Positions 36,011-45,315 are shown, counted from the stretch's first letter. The stretch: 64,000 nt of DNA from Streptomyces sp. SN-593 (GCF_016756395.1 NZ_AP018365.1:1054001-1118000), one strand, 5' to 3'. Notes: a model not told the origin generated them from the sequence alone. Numbers and translations: made by a program.

Positions 36011-37330
36011 TCAGCGGGTGCGGCGGAGCCGGAAGTGCAGCAGGGCCGCCACGGCGATGAGCACCGCGCCGGCGGCGGCGAACCCGGTGGCGGCGCCGTT
36101 GGCGAGGAGTTGCGAGGAGGAGCCGGCCTTGGCCGGGTCCGCCGGGCCGGGCGCGAAGTACGCCTGCGGGTAGGCCGCGGGCGTGGGCTGCACGGGCCCG
36201 GGCGTGAGTTTCCCCGCCGCGGCGAGCGCGGCCGCCGGGTCGATCAGCCCGGTGCCGACCTCGTCGTCGCGCCCTCCCGCGGGCTTGTCCCGCGTGGTGT
36301 CCTCCAGCACCTGCTTGACCTGCGCCGGGCTGAGCTTCGGGTACGCGGAGCGGATCAGCGCCACCGCGCCCGAGGCGTACGCCGAGGCGGCGCTGGTGCC
36401 CCAGCCGTTGTAGTACGTCCGGTCCGGGTCGGCGATGACGACCTCGACGCCGGGCGCGGACACCGACGTGTACCAGCGGTGGGTGGAGAACGAGGCGTGC
36501 TCGCCGTGCCGGTCGACCGCCGCCACCGCGATCACCCCGGGGTAGGCGGCGGGGTACGAGGAGCGGTCCGCGGCGTCGCCGCCGTTGCCCGCGGACGCCA
36601 CGACGACCGCGCCCTTGCCGAGCGCGTAGCGGATGGCGTCGTCCTCGGCGGCGACCGGCGCCGCGGTGGCGCTGTCGTCGCCGAGCGAGAGGTTGATGAC
36701 GTCGGCGCCGTGGTCCACGGCCCAGCGGATGCCCGCGGGCAGCGCGTCCCCCCGGTCGGTCCTGGCCTTCTGCCGCTGCGGGTCCTTGTCCTCCAGGATC
36801 ACCCGCACCGGCAGGATGCGGGCCTCGGGGGCGATGCCGAGCACGCCGTCGCCGTCCCCGGGGCCGTGGCCGTGCCCGGCGATGATCGCCGCCATCCCGG
36901 TGCCGTGCTTGGCCCACGCCTTGTCGCCGGGCTTCGCGCCGAACCCGACCTCGTCCTTGCCCTTGAGCACCTGGCCGGTGAGGTCCGGGTGGGTCGCGTC
37001 GACCCCGGTGTCGAGCACCGCCACGGTGACGCCCGCGCCCTTGGTGGTCCGCCACGCCTGCTGCGCGTGCAGCGCGGACAGCGCCCAGTCCGAGGCACGC
37101 GCGCTGTCGGCGGCAGCGGGGGCCGCGGCGAGCGCGACGGTGCCGACGGTCACGGCCAGCGCGGTGAGGGCCCGTCCGAGGGCGTGCGGACGACGGGGCG
37201 GGCGCGGAAGGCGTGACCGGCGCGGGCGGCTCCCGGCGGGGGCGGGGCGGGCCGTGCGGCGGTGGCGCTCGCCCGCGGCGGTGCCCGTCGCGGGCGGCAG
37301 ACGGCGCGGGGAGGGGGCGGCGGGGGTCAT
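36011..37330 (-). CDS. Type VII secretion-associated serine protease (mycosin, S8 family)
   Basis: The 439-aa protein has a long basic N-terminus, a signal-type helix (about 55-75), and a subtilisin domain with Asp (VAVLDTGVD), His (KHGTGMAAI), Asn (VASAGNGGD) and Ser (WGTSAASA), ending in a single transmembrane helix (AGAVLIAVAALLHF) and a basic stop-transfer tail. This is the mycosin layout: membrane-anchored, active site outside. Mycosins process ESX substrates, but no ESX core gene is in the window. The ATG at 37330 overlaps the stop of the proline-rich protein by ATGA, so the pair is coupled. Confidence 0.9.
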   Translation of the reverse strand: MTPAAPSPRRLPPATGTAAGERHRRTARPAPAGSRPRRSRLPRPPRRPHALGRALTALAVTVGTVALAAAPAAADSARASDWALSALHAQQAWRTTKGAGVTVAVLDTGVDATHPDLTGQVLKGKDEVGFGAKPGDKAWAKHGTGMAAIIAGHGHGPGDGDGVLGIAPEARILPVRVILEDKDPQRQKARTDRGDALPAGIRWAVDHGADVINLSLGDDSATAAPVAAEDDAIRYALGKGAVVVASAGNGGDAADRSSYPAAYPGVIAVAAVDRHGEHASFSTHRWYTSVSAPGVEVVIADPDRTYYNGWGTSAASAYASGAVALIRSAYPKLSPAQVKQVLEDTTRDKPAGGRDDEVGTGLIDPAAALAAAGKLTPGPVQPTPAAYPQAYFAPGPADPAKAGSSSQLLANGAATGFAAAGAVLIAVAALLHFRLRRTR

Positions 37331-38643
37331 GCGTGGTGCTCCGAGCCGGTGGTCGGCGGTTGGCGGAGGGCCTTGACGGCCGTGTGCAGCCGGTCGTCGA
37401 CGGCGGAGGCGAGCCCGCTGGCGTCGAACCCGAGGCCGGCCTGCCCGGTCGCGGTGGTGCTGCCCTGGGCGTCGGCCTTGTCCGCCGGCTCCGGCTGGGC
37501 GACGGTGCGGCCGTCGGCGAAGCCGCTGACGGCGTAGACCACGAACGGCAGGTCCGAGGAGACCCGGACGTCCCAACTCCCGCGCTGGTGGTCGCCGAAG
37601 CCGGCGGCGGGGGTGCCGGGGAAGGCGACCGGCCGCGGCAGCAGGTCGATGCGTTCGCCGAGGTGCTGGCCGGTCCACCGCTTGCCGAGCGCGCTCATGG
37701 CGGCGGCCTCGCCCGAGCCGACGAGCAGGCCCACGGTGGTGACGGTGGTCGAGGTGCTGTCGACGTACGTGGCGCGCAGCAGGCGCACGCAGCCGGCCGG
37801 TGCCAGCACTTCCTGGAGCAGCGGGTCGAAGGCGCCGGCGCAGCCGGCGGGGGTGGCCACGCCGACCCGGACCCAGGAGCGGTCGGCGCCTCCGGGCCCG
37901 CCGTCGCTGCCGTCGACGGTGGGCGGGAACAGCTTGTCCACGGGGGTGTCGCGCCAGACGTCGCGGGCCTGTGCGAACGCCTGCGGGCTGCCGTCGGCGA
38001 CCGGGGCGGGCCGGTCGGGCGTGTGCGTGACGGCGGCGCCGGCGACGGCCCCGCCGACCAGGCCGAGTCCGACGACCAGGCTCACCGCGGCGAGCAGTCG
38101 CCGCCCGCGGGTGGCCGCCGGCCCGGCGGGTGCGGCGGCCGGGTACGACGGCGCGGGCGGGGCCGTGGGCGGGGCAGGCGGCGCGAACGCGGCCGCCGGC
38201 CGGTCGTCTGACGGTCGGTCAGGGGAGCGGCGGCCGACGGAGGGCTGCCGCACGGGCGGTGGGGGCACGGCCCGCGCGGGCGGCGCGCCCGCCGGGGGCG
38301 CCGGGGCCGCTGCCGGGCGGGCGGTGGGCGGGGCACCCGGCGGAGTCGGAGGGGGCGCGGCGGCCGGGTGCGCGGCGGGCCGGGGCGGCGTGGAGGGCGG
38401 CGGGGGCACGGGAGTCGGGCGCCCCGGCCCCGGTGGTCCGGACGGCGGCGGCCCTGCCATGGATCCGGTCGGGGAGCCGCTCGCGAACCCTCCCGGGGGC
38501 GGCGCGGATGCCCCGGCCCGCGCTCCGGACGAGGGTCCGGCCGGCGGTCCGGACGGCCGCTCCCCCGGTGGTCGCCCGGAGGTCGGACGCAGCGTGGGGA
38601 AGGAGGCTGGCGGGGTGCTTCCGCTGTCCACTCCGGTGCTCAC
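37327..38643 (-). CDS. Proline-rich single-pass membrane protein coupled to mycosin
   Basis: The 438-aa protein has about 185 residues dominated by Pro, Ala and Gly (cytoplasmic, disordered), one transmembrane helix (RLLAAVSLVVGLGLVGGAV), and an extracellular domain of about 220 residues with two Cys (VATPAGCAG, LAPAGCVRLL) that could pair. I do not recognise the extracellular domain. The layout is like regulatory or scaffold membrane proteins near T7SS mycosins. GTG at 38643 follows GAGGGAG. Its stop overlaps the mycosin start, so the two probably work together at the membrane. Confidence 0.75.
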   Translation of the reverse strand: MSTGVDSGSTPPASFPTLRPTSGRPPGERPSGPPAGPSSGARAGASAPPPGGFASGSPTGSMAGPPPSGPPGPGRPTPVPPPPSTPPRPAAHPAAAPPPTPPGAPPTARPAAAPAPPAGAPPARAVPPPPVRQPSVGRRSPDRPSDDRPAAAFAPPAPPTAPPAPSYPAAAPAGPAATRGRRLLAAVSLVVGLGLVGGAVAGAAVTHTPDRPAPVADGSPQAFAQARDVWRDTPVDKLFPPTVDGSDGGPGGADRSWVRVGVATPAGCAGAFDPLLQEVLAPAGCVRLLRATYVDSTSTTVTTVGLLVGSGEAAAMSALGKRWTGQHLGERIDLLPRPVAFPGTPAAGFGDHQRGSWDVRVSSDLPFVVYAVSGFADGRTVAQPEPADKADAQGSTTATGQAGLGFDASGLASAVDDRLHTAVKALRQPPTTGSEHHA

Positions 38644-38772
38644 CCGGCGCTCCCTCGTGACCGTTCCCGTCGATGTGCGCGTCACTCTACGGGGTTGCCG
38701 GGGGGTGCGGTTGCCACCGGGCGGAGCCGCGAGGTCTACCGCTCGGTAGGGCGGGTCTGGCAGGCTGCGGTC

Positions 38773-39978
38773 ATGTCCCACCGCACTGCCGACCGCGCCC
38801 GGTATGACCGGGCCACCGCACACCTCGACGCGCCGCTGGCGATCGTCGACCTGGACGCCTTCGACGCGAACGCCGCGGACCTGGTCCGGCGGGCGGGCGG
38901 CAAGCCGATCCGGATCGCGTCCAAGTCGGTGCGCTGCCGCGCGCTGCTCGAACGGGCCCTGGCCCGCGAGGGGTTCGAGGGCATCATGTCCTTCACCCTC
39001 GCCGAGTCGCTGTGGCTGGCGCGCACCGGGTTCACGGACGTCCTGCTGGCGTACCCGTCGGCGGACCGGGACGGCTTCGCGGAGCTGACCTCGGACCCGA
39101 AACTGGCCCGCACGGTCACGGTGATGGTCGACGACCTCGCCCAACTCGACCTGATCGACGCCTCGCGCGGCGCCGGCGGCACCGAGAGGGTCCGGGTCTG
39201 TCTCGAACTCGACACGAGCCTGCGGAAGTTGGGCGGCCGGCTGCGGATCGGCGCGCTGCGCTCACCGCTGCACTCACCGGAGCGGATCGCCGACACCGCC
39301 CGCGCCGTCGGCGCCCGCCCGGGGTTCCGGGTGGTCGGGATCATGGCCTACGAAGGGCACATAGCCGGGGTCGGCGACGCGGTGAGGGGCCGGCCGGCGC
39401 GGTCGCTCGCGGTCCGGCTGATGCAGTCCGCGGCGCGGCGGGAGTTGGCGGTGCGGCGGGCGGAGGCGGTGCGGGCGGTCCGCGCGGTCGTGCCGGACCT
39501 GGAGTTCGTCAACGGCGGCGGCACCGGCAGCGTGCAGTCCACCGCGGCGGAGAACGCGGTCACCGAGATCGCGGCCGGCTCCGGCCTGTACGTGCCGCGG
39601 CTGTTCGACAACTACACGTCGTTCACCGGGCGTCCGGCCGCGCTGTTCGGGATGCCCGTGGTGCGCCGTCCCGGGGTCGGCGTGGTCACCGTGCTCGGCG
39701 GCGGGTACCCGGCCTCGGGGGCGCCGGGCGCGGACCGGCTGCCGGTGCCGTACCTGCCCGAGGGGCTGCGCTACGACGCGCAGGAGGGCCCGGGCGAGGT
39801 GCAGACGCCGCTGCTCGGCTCGGCCGCCGACGACCTGCTGATCGGCGACAAGGTGTGGTTCCGGCACGCCAAGGCGGGCGAACTGTGCGAGCGCTTCGAC
39901 CGGTTGCGGCTGATCGAGGGCGACCGGGTGGTGTCGGAGGTGCCGACCTACCGCGGCGAGGGCAAGACGTTCCTGTGA
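38773..39978 (+). CDS. PLP-dependent amino acid deaminase/aldolase (alanine-racemase-fold)
   Basis: The 401-aa protein has an alanine-racemase-like N-terminal barrel with the PLP Lys in IRIASKSVRC (about residue 56), substrate/PLP segments GIMAYEGHIAG and VNGGGTGSVQ, and a C-terminal beta domain (DLLIGDKVWFRHAKAGELCER) as in D-threonine aldolase and D-serine dehydratase relatives. It probably cleaves or deaminates a D-beta-hydroxy amino acid; the substrate is not certain. The ATG at 38773 has a weak ribosome binding site. It diverges from the proline-rich protein gene and ends at a strong terminator. Confidence 0.85.
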   Translation: MSHRTADRARYDRATAHLDAPLAIVDLDAFDANAADLVRRAGGKPIRIASKSVRCRALLERALAREGFEGIMSFTLAESLWLARTGFTDVLLAYPSADRDGFAELTSDPKLARTVTVMVDDLAQLDLIDASRGAGGTERVRVCLELDTSLRKLGGRLRIGALRSPLHSPERIADTARAVGARPGFRVVGIMAYEGHIAGVGDAVRGRPARSLAVRLMQSAARRELAVRRAEAVRAVRAVVPDLEFVNGGGTGSVQSTAAENAVTEIAAGSGLYVPRLFDNYTSFTGRPAALFGMPVVRRPGVGVVTVLGGGYPASGAPGADRLPVPYLPEGLRYDAQEGPGEVQTPLLGSAADDLLIGDKVWFRHAKAGELCERFDRLRLIEGDRVVSEVPTYRGEGKTFL

Positions 39979-39984
39979 GCGGCG

Positions 39985-40021
39985 GGCCGGCGGCTTCCCG
40001 GTGGCCGGGAAGCCGCCGGCC
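39985..40021. terminator. Terminator, perfect 17-bp stem
   Basis: Arms 39985-40001 and 40005-40021 are exact complements around a 3-nt loop, starting 7 nt after the deaminase stop. The region is convergent with the DUF2510 gene, so it may act in both directions. Confidence 0.85.
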
Positions 40022-40152
40022 GGGTGCCGACCGGGCTGCCGGGGCTGTCAGGTCCCAGGGGCCGTCGGCTGCCGGGCGCGTCCCCGCGCGGGTGCGGGGG
40101 GACGCGCCGGCCAGGGGGGCGGGTGGAAGGTCGAGGGGCCGGGCCGGCCGGC

Positions 40153-41157
40153 TCAGACGCCGGTGCCGCCCGTGCTGCCGCTGGACGATCCGGTGCTGTC
40201 GGCCTTGATGCCGTCGGTGATCTGGTCGATGACGTCCTGCCCGGGCGCCTTGGCGGAGATGTCGAACCCGAAGCGGACGATGACGATCTGGCTGCTCTTG
40301 CCCGGTGCGGGGAAGGCCAGCGACTCGACGTACCCGTCGGTGCCGGACTTGGTGGCGACCTTCCAGCGGACCAGGTAGCCCTTCTGCCCGGCGACCGTGA
40401 CCGCCTTGGACTGGAGCTCCTGGTGCGAGGTCGTCGCGCCGTAGGTGTCCGAGCTGTAGGCGGTGGAGGCGTTGCCGGAGATGTCCTGCTTGGCGGCGGC
40501 CTCCGCGGTGGTCGCGGTGACCTTCAGTTCCTTGGCGGGCTCGGAGTACGCGCCGCCGAGCGAGCACGCCTGGTCGCCGCTGGTGTCGTTGGGGCAGTCG
40601 TAGCTGCCGGTCGAGATGCTGGCGCTGCCGTCCTGCGCGGTGCCGCCGGTCCAGCCGTCGGGTACCGGCAGGCTGATGCCGTCGAGGAGGTCGACGGCGG
40701 GGCCGCCGGTGGAGGGGGCGCCGGGCGCGTCCGGGTCGCTCGGGTCGTCCGGGTTCTGCGACTGCGGGGCCTGCGGCTGGCCGGAACGCTGCGGCAGCGT
40801 GGCGGTCGGCCCGGGGCCGTTCTTGCTCGCGCTGTCGTCCCCGTTGTTGTTGCCGACGGCGACGACCGCGGCCACGATGCCGCCGATGACGACGAGGGCG
40901 ACGCCGATGGCTATCGCCACGGTGCGCGTACGCCGGCTGCCGCCGCCCGGCGAGCCTATGACGTCGCCCGAGGGGTACGGCGCGTACGCGGGCGGTCCGC
41001 CGTAGGGCTGCTGCCCGTTGACCGGAGCCCCGGCCGGCACGGGCGCCGTCCTGGTGTACTCCGTCCACGCGGTCCCGTCCCACCAGCGTTCCATGGCCGG
41101 GCCGTTGCCTGTGTGCCCGGGCTCCTGGTACCAGCCGGGCGGGGTCGTCGTCGTCAC
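40153..41157 (-). CDS. DUF2510 membrane protein
   Basis: The 334-aa protein opens with a DUF2510 motif (PPGWYQEPG, then RWWDGTAWTEYT), a Pro/Gly/Tyr linker, one transmembrane helix (about 90-115, TVAIAIGVALVVIGGIVAAV), a Pro/Asp/Gln-rich stalk, and an extracellular domain of about 170 residues with two Cys (SYDCPNDTSGDQACS) that I cannot name. The start is set at the GTG at 41157, giving the family-typical MTTTTPPGWY with AAGG 8 nt upstream; an in-frame GTG at 41166 is the alternative. Function unknown, probably cell-envelope. Confidence 0.8.
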   Translation of the reverse strand: MTTTTPPGWYQEPGHTGNGPAMERWWDGTAWTEYTRTAPVPAGAPVNGQQPYGGPPAYAPYPSGDVIGSPGGGSRRTRTVAIAIGVALVVIGGIVAAVVAVGNNNGDDSASKNGPGPTATLPQRSGQPQAPQSQNPDDPSDPDAPGAPSTGGPAVDLLDGISLPVPDGWTGGTAQDGSASISTGSYDCPNDTSGDQACSLGGAYSEPAKELKVTATTAEAAAKQDISGNASTAYSSDTYGATTSHQELQSKAVTVAGQKGYLVRWKVATKSGTDGYVESLAFPAPGKSSQIVIVRFGFDISAKAPGQDVIDQITDGIKADSTGSSSGSTGGTGV

Positions 41158-41215
41158 GGGCGTCACCTTATGACCCCAGGATGAGAATCCTGTAAGGACG
41201 GGGGTCACATCCCGG

Positions 41216-42103
41216 TCACGCCCCGCGGGCCGGCCCCGCCGGGCGGGTGCGCGCGGATCGCAGCGCCGCCCCGAGGACCGCGGGCGCCTCGACGAGCGAG
41301 GGGCCGTACCAGGTCAGGTGCCGGCCGCTGACGAGCGCGGCGGGCAGGGCGGGGAACGCCTCGGGGCCGTCGTCCGCGGTGAAGCGGTAGGGCTCGTCGG
41401 GCAGCACCACGAGGTCGGCCGGGGGCAGGGCCGACGGGTCGAAGCGGGGGTAGCGCTCGGCGTGGCCGGCGAGGACGTGGTCGACGCCGAGGCGGGCGAG
41501 CAGGTCGCCGGCGAACGTGTCGCGGCCGAGCGCCATCCAGGGGCGCCGCCAGACCGGCACGATCGCGCGGCGCCGGGCCGCGGTGCGGACGGCGTCCGCG
41601 GCCCCGCCGCGGCGAGCGGTTCCGGGGCCCGTGCCGGAGCCGGCCCCGGCACCGGGGCCCGTGCTCCCGCCGGGTCCGGCGTCCGCGGACGTCTCGGCCC
41701 GCCGCGCCAGGCCCCACGCGGACCGTGCCGCGTCCAGCCAGCCGGGGCGGGGCAGTCCGCACCCGTCGACCAGCACCCGGTGCAGTTCGGTGAACGCCTG
41801 CGGCAGCGAGCGGACCTCGGTGACCAGCACCCGCAGCCCGGCCGCGCGCAGCTCCGCCAGGTCGGGCGCGCGGTTCTCCTCCTCGTTGGCGATCACCAGG
41901 TCGGGGGCGAGGGCGGCGACCGCCCGTGGGTCGGGGTTCTTCGTGCCGCCGATCCGCACCACGTCCAGGCCGGCCGGGTGGGTGCACCAGTCGGTGGCGC
42001 CGACGAGCAGGCCGGGCGCGCTGCGGGCGACCGCCTCGGTCAGCGACGGCACCAGGGACACCACCCGCCGTACCGGCGGTCGGACGGACTCGTGTGCGGT
42101 CAC
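41216..42103 (-). CDS. BtuF-like helical-backbone metal receptor (cobalamin-binding type)
   Basis: The 295-aa protein shows the periplasmic-binding fold of BtuF/FhuD relatives: VSLVPSLTEAVARSAPGLLVGATDWCTHP, DLVIANEEENR, and the C-terminal lobe (PADLVVLPDEPYRF). It lacks any signal peptide or lipobox, so it seems cytoplasmic and not the capture protein of a transporter. A Gly/Ala/Ser/Pro insert (about 145-180) interrupts the backbone helix. No transporter genes are near. The GTG at 42103 is used. It is divergent from the exonuclease gene. Confidence 0.8.
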   Translation of the reverse strand: MTAHESVRPPVRRVVSLVPSLTEAVARSAPGLLVGATDWCTHPAGLDVVRIGGTKNPDPRAVAALAPDLVIANEEENRAPDLAELRAAGLRVLVTEVRSLPQAFTELHRVLVDGCGLPRPGWLDAARSAWGLARRAETSADAGPGGSTGPGAGAGSGTGPGTARRGGAADAVRTAARRRAIVPVWRRPWMALGRDTFAGDLLARLGVDHVLAGHAERYPRFDPSALPPADLVVLPDEPYRFTADDGPEAFPALPAALVSGRHLTWYGPSLVEAPAVLGAALRSARTRPAGPARGA

Positions 42104-42151
42104 CGTCCCACGGTACGGCCGGCTGTCGGTGGGGCGTGCGATGCTGACCGC

Positions 42152-43099
42152 GTGACCAACGTGAAGCCCGGCGACGGCGACCGTACCTCCGGGGAACTGC
42201 TGCTGCTCGACACCGCGAGCCTGTACTTCCGCGCGTACTTCGGGGTGCCGGAGTCGGTGCGCGCGCCGGACGGCACACCGGTCAACGCGGTGCGCGGGCT
42301 GATCGACTTCGTCGCCCGGCTGGTGGCCGACCACTCCCCCGCCGCGCTGGTGGCGTGCATGGACGCGGACTGGCGGCCGCAATGGCGGGTCGATCTCATC
42401 CCCTCGTACAAGGCGCACCGCGTCGCCGACGAGGAGGCGGGCAGCGAGGAGGTCCCGGACACGCTCTCCCCGCAGGTCCCGGTGATCGAGGCGGTGCTCG
42501 ACGCGGTCGGCATCGCCCGGGTCGGCGTGCCCGGTTACGAGGCGGACGACGTGATCGGCACCCTCGCCACCGCCTCCGCGGCGCCCGTGGCCATCGTCAC
42601 CGGCGACCGCGACCTCTTCCAACTCGTCGACGACCGGCGCGGGGTGCGTGTGCTCTACCCCCGCAAGGGCGTCGGGGACTGCGACGTGGTCGACGGCGAG
42701 GCGATCGAGACGCGGTACGGCGTGCGCGCGGAGCAGTACGCCGACTTCGCCGCGCTGCGGGGCGACCCGAGCGACGGGCTGCCCGGGGTGAAGGGGATCG
42801 GCGAGAAGACGGCCGCCGAACTGGTCACCCTCTACGGCGACCTGGCGGGCGTGCGGGCCGCGGCCGGCGAGCCCTTCTCCAAGCTCACCCCGGCCCGCCG
42901 CCGCAACATCCTCGCGGCCTCGGACTACCTGGACGTCGCCCCCCGGGTGGTCCGCGTCGCGACGGACGTCCCGCTGCCGCCGTTCGACCCGGCCCTGCCG
43001 GGCGGCCCCGCCGACCCGGCGGCCTTCGCCGCCCTGTCCGACCGCTGGGGCCTGAACTCGCCGCTGTCCCGGCTGTCCGCGGCCCTCGGCTGGACCTGA
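42152..43099 (+). CDS. 5'-3' exonuclease (FEN/PolA N-terminal type)
   Basis: The 315-aa protein matches stand-alone bacterial 5'-3' exonucleases. It has the Asp of LLLLDTASLYFRAYF, metal-binding acids in ACMDADWRPQWR, GYEADDVIGTLA and VTGDRDLFQLVDD, and the helix-3-turn-helix DNA-binding segment GDPSDGLPGVKGIGEKTAAELV. It should remove RNA primers or flaps. The GTG at 42152 gives the family-like N-terminus; there is no clear ribosome binding site, and GATGCT lies 6 nt before it, so the mRNA may be leaderless. It converges with the MFS gene, 13 bp between stops. Confidence 0.92.
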   Translation: MTNVKPGDGDRTSGELLLLDTASLYFRAYFGVPESVRAPDGTPVNAVRGLIDFVARLVADHSPAALVACMDADWRPQWRVDLIPSYKAHRVADEEAGSEEVPDTLSPQVPVIEAVLDAVGIARVGVPGYEADDVIGTLATASAAPVAIVTGDRDLFQLVDDRRGVRVLYPRKGVGDCDVVDGEAIETRYGVRAEQYADFAALRGDPSDGLPGVKGIGEKTAAELVTLYGDLAGVRAAAGEPFSKLTPARRRNILAASDYLDVAPRVVRVATDVPLPPFDPALPGGPADPAAFAALSDRWGLNSPLSRLSAALGWT

Positions 43100-43112
43100 C
43101 GGCCGGCCGGCG

Positions 43113-44567
43113 TCAGCGGCGGGCCCACCGGCCGGGCTCGGCGAGGAGGACGCCGCCCGACGCGAGGCCGACGGCGCCCAGCACCCACCACACGTGGTGG
43201 TACGCGGACACCAGCGCCGTGGGCGCGGGGGTGCCCAGCAGCGCCACGAAGAGGCTCACCCCGAGCACCGCCCCGAGCTGCCGGAAGCTCGCGCTGATCG
43301 CCGATCCCACGGCGAACCGGGCCGGCGGCAACTGCGCCACCGCGGCGCCCGACTGCACGGGCAGCGTGCACCCGATCGCGACACCGGTCCCCACCGACAG
43401 CGGCAGCCAGTGCGTGAGCCACTGCGGCTGCTCCCCGACCGCGAGCGCGAAGCCCGCCAGCGTGGCACCCCAGACCACCGCGCCGGCCAGCAGCACCGGG
43501 CGCGGCCCGATCCGCCCGGCCAGCTTGCTGGACTGCCGGGCGAGGAGGGTGACGACGACCGGGCCCGGCGCGTTCGCGAGGGCGGCGCGCAGCACCGAGT
43601 AGTGCCATCCGGTCTGGAGGAAGACGATGTTGGCCAGCAGCATCCCGTAGAACGCGGTGGAGAACAGCAGCGACGCCGCGTTGACCAGGCGGAACTGCCG
43701 GACCCGGAAGAGCGACAGGTCCATGACGGGCTGCGCGGCGCGCGCGGTGCGCAGCAGGAACACCGGCAGCAGCGCCGCGGCCAGGACGAACGACCCGACC
43801 ACCCGGGCGTCGGACCACCCCCACGACGAGCCCTCGATGATGCCGAGGCTCAGCAGCGCGGGTACCGCGGCGACCAGCAGCACACCGACCGGGTCGGGCA
43901 GGCCGTGCGCGCCGGGGTCGCGGGACTCGCGCAGCATCCGCCGGGCGAGCAGCGCGATCACCGCGCAGATCGGCACGTTGACCAGGAAGATCCAGCGCCA
44001 GGAGGCGTACTGGGTGAGCAGCGCGCCGAGCGTGGGTCCGAGCGCGGCCGCCGCGGCGCCCATCGCGCCCCAGGTCCCGACGGCGACGCTGCGCCGCGCG
44101 GGCGGGAACTCCGGCAGGACCAGCGCGAGCGACGTCGGCACCACCAGCGCGGCGAAGACCGCCTGGAGCGCGCGGCCCGCGTCGAGCACGCCGGGGTCGG
44201 GCGCGGCCCCGCACAGCGCGCTCATCGCGGCGAAGCCCGCCAGCCCGGTCAGGAACATCCGCTTGCGGCCGTAGCGGTCGGCCACCCGTCCGGCCGGGAT
44301 GAGCATGGCGGCGAAGACCAGGCTGTAGGCGTTGAGCACCCACGCCAGGTGGTCGGTCGTGGTGTCGAAACTGCGGCTGATCGTCTCGAAGGCGACGTTC
44401 ACGATCGTGGTGTCGAGGAACACCACGAACACGCCGAAGCTGCCGAGCGCCAGCACGCGCAGCGCGTGGCGGCGCGCGGCCGGCGACGGCGGGTCGTCCG
44501 CGCCGGCGGCCGCGGGCGGGCCGGGCGGCGCGGTCTCGGGGGTGGGCGGGGTCCCGGAAACGGTCAT
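43113..44567 (-). CDS. MFS drug:H+ antiporter, DHA2 (EmrB/QacA) family
   Basis: The 484-aa protein has 14 predicted transmembrane helices and DHA2 motifs: FLDTTIVNVAF (motif D1), LAWVLNAYSLVFAAMLIPAGRVADRYGRKR (motif A), and the motif-C-like GPTLGALL. It should pump small molecules out of the cell in exchange for protons. The ATG at 44567 has GAGG 6 nt before it. It is divergent from an HxlR regulator with shared upstream half-sites, which suggests that regulator controls it. Confidence 0.9.
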   Translation of the reverse strand: MTVSGTPPTPETAPPGPPAAAGADDPPSPAARRHALRVLALGSFGVFVVFLDTTIVNVAFETISRSFDTTTDHLAWVLNAYSLVFAAMLIPAGRVADRYGRKRMFLTGLAGFAAMSALCGAAPDPGVLDAGRALQAVFAALVVPTSLALVLPEFPPARRSVAVGTWGAMGAAAAALGPTLGALLTQYASWRWIFLVNVPICAVIALLARRMLRESRDPGAHGLPDPVGVLLVAAVPALLSLGIIEGSSWGWSDARVVGSFVLAAALLPVFLLRTARAAQPVMDLSLFRVRQFRLVNAASLLFSTAFYGMLLANIVFLQTGWHYSVLRAALANAPGPVVVTLLARQSSKLAGRIGPRPVLLAGAVVWGATLAGFALAVGEQPQWLTHWLPLSVGTGVAIGCTLPVQSGAAVAQLPPARFAVGSAISASFRQLGAVLGVSLFVALLGTPAPTALVSAYHHVWWVLGAVGLASGGVLLAEPGRWARR

Positions 44568-44623
44568 GACGGGCCTCACGGGGGACGGGCGAGGGTCTCG
44601 CGGCGAGTGTGTTGTGATATCCA

Positions 44624-44683
44624 ACCGACTCCGAAGGACGCTAGCAGCAGTCGGTAGGAAAGGACAACCGACCCGGTTACAGT
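44624..44683. promoter_or_regulatory. MFS/HxlR divergent control region with ACCGAC half-sites
   Basis: Three copies of ACCGAC occur: direct at 44624-44629 and 44667-44672, and inverted at 44650-44655. The first two form a 7-bp inverted repeat (ACCGACT...AGTCGGT). TACAGT (44678-44683) is a likely -10 for the HxlR gene, 6 nt before its ATG, which suits a leaderless mRNA. Binding by HxlR is inferred from position. Confidence 0.5.
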
Positions 44684-44689
44684 GGGTTC

Positions 44690-45286
44690 ATGGACACGCG
44701 AACGGAATCCGCGCCGGCGCGGGCGGACGAGCCGGCGGACGGTCGGACGAAGGCCCCCTCCGCGGACGGACCGGCGACGGCGCGGACGGACGGATCGGGG
44801 CACGGAGCGGGGGCGGGGCGGGCGATGGTGGACATGGCCGGGGCCCCGCTCGGGGTCCGCCCCTGCTCCATGGCCGCCGCGCTCGACGTCCTCGGCGAGC
44901 GCTGGTCCCTGCTGGCGGTGCGCGAGATGGCGTACGGCGTGCACCGGTTCGCGCGCATCGCGGCCTTCACCGGGGCGTCGCGGGACATCCTGGCCGACCG
45001 CCTGCGGAAGCTGGAGGCCGCGGGCGTGGTCGAGCGGCGCCGCTACAGCGAGCACCCGCCGCGGTACGAGTACCACCTCACCGCGGCGGGACGGGAGCTG
45101 TTCCCGGTGATGGTCTCCCTGCTGCGGTGGGGCGACCGCTGGGCGGTGGACACCCCGGCGGTGGACGTACGGCACACCTGCGGTCGCGTGGTGGACGCCG
45201 AGTTGCGGTGCGCGCACTGCGGCGAGCCGGTCACGCGGGAGTCGCTGGCCCTGTCGCCGCACCGGGACGAGGACGCACGGGCGTGA
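44690..45286 (+). CDS. HxlR-family transcriptional regulator
   Basis: The 198-aa protein has a long low-complexity N-terminus (1-45), then the HxlR winged helix (CSMAAALDVLGERWSLLAVREMAYGVHRFARI, DRLRKLEAAGVVERRRYSEHPPRYEYHLT) and a C-terminal CGR...CAHCGE element with three Cys that may bind metal or sense redox. HxlR proteins often control divergent transporters or reductases, here the MFS pump. ATG at 44690 is used; an internal ATG near 44825 would give a conventional length. It ends at a terminator shared with leuA. Confidence 0.9.
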   Translation: MDTRTESAPARADEPADGRTKAPSADGPATARTDGSGHGAGAGRAMVDMAGAPLGVRPCSMAAALDVLGERWSLLAVREMAYGVHRFARIAAFTGASRDILADRLRKLEAAGVVERRRYSEHPPRYEYHLTAAGRELFPVMVSLLRWGDRWAVDTPAVDVRHTCGRVVDAELRCAHCGEPVTRESLALSPHRDEDARA

Positions 45287-45315
45287 GGGCGGGGCGCCCG
45301 GCCTGCCCCACCCCG

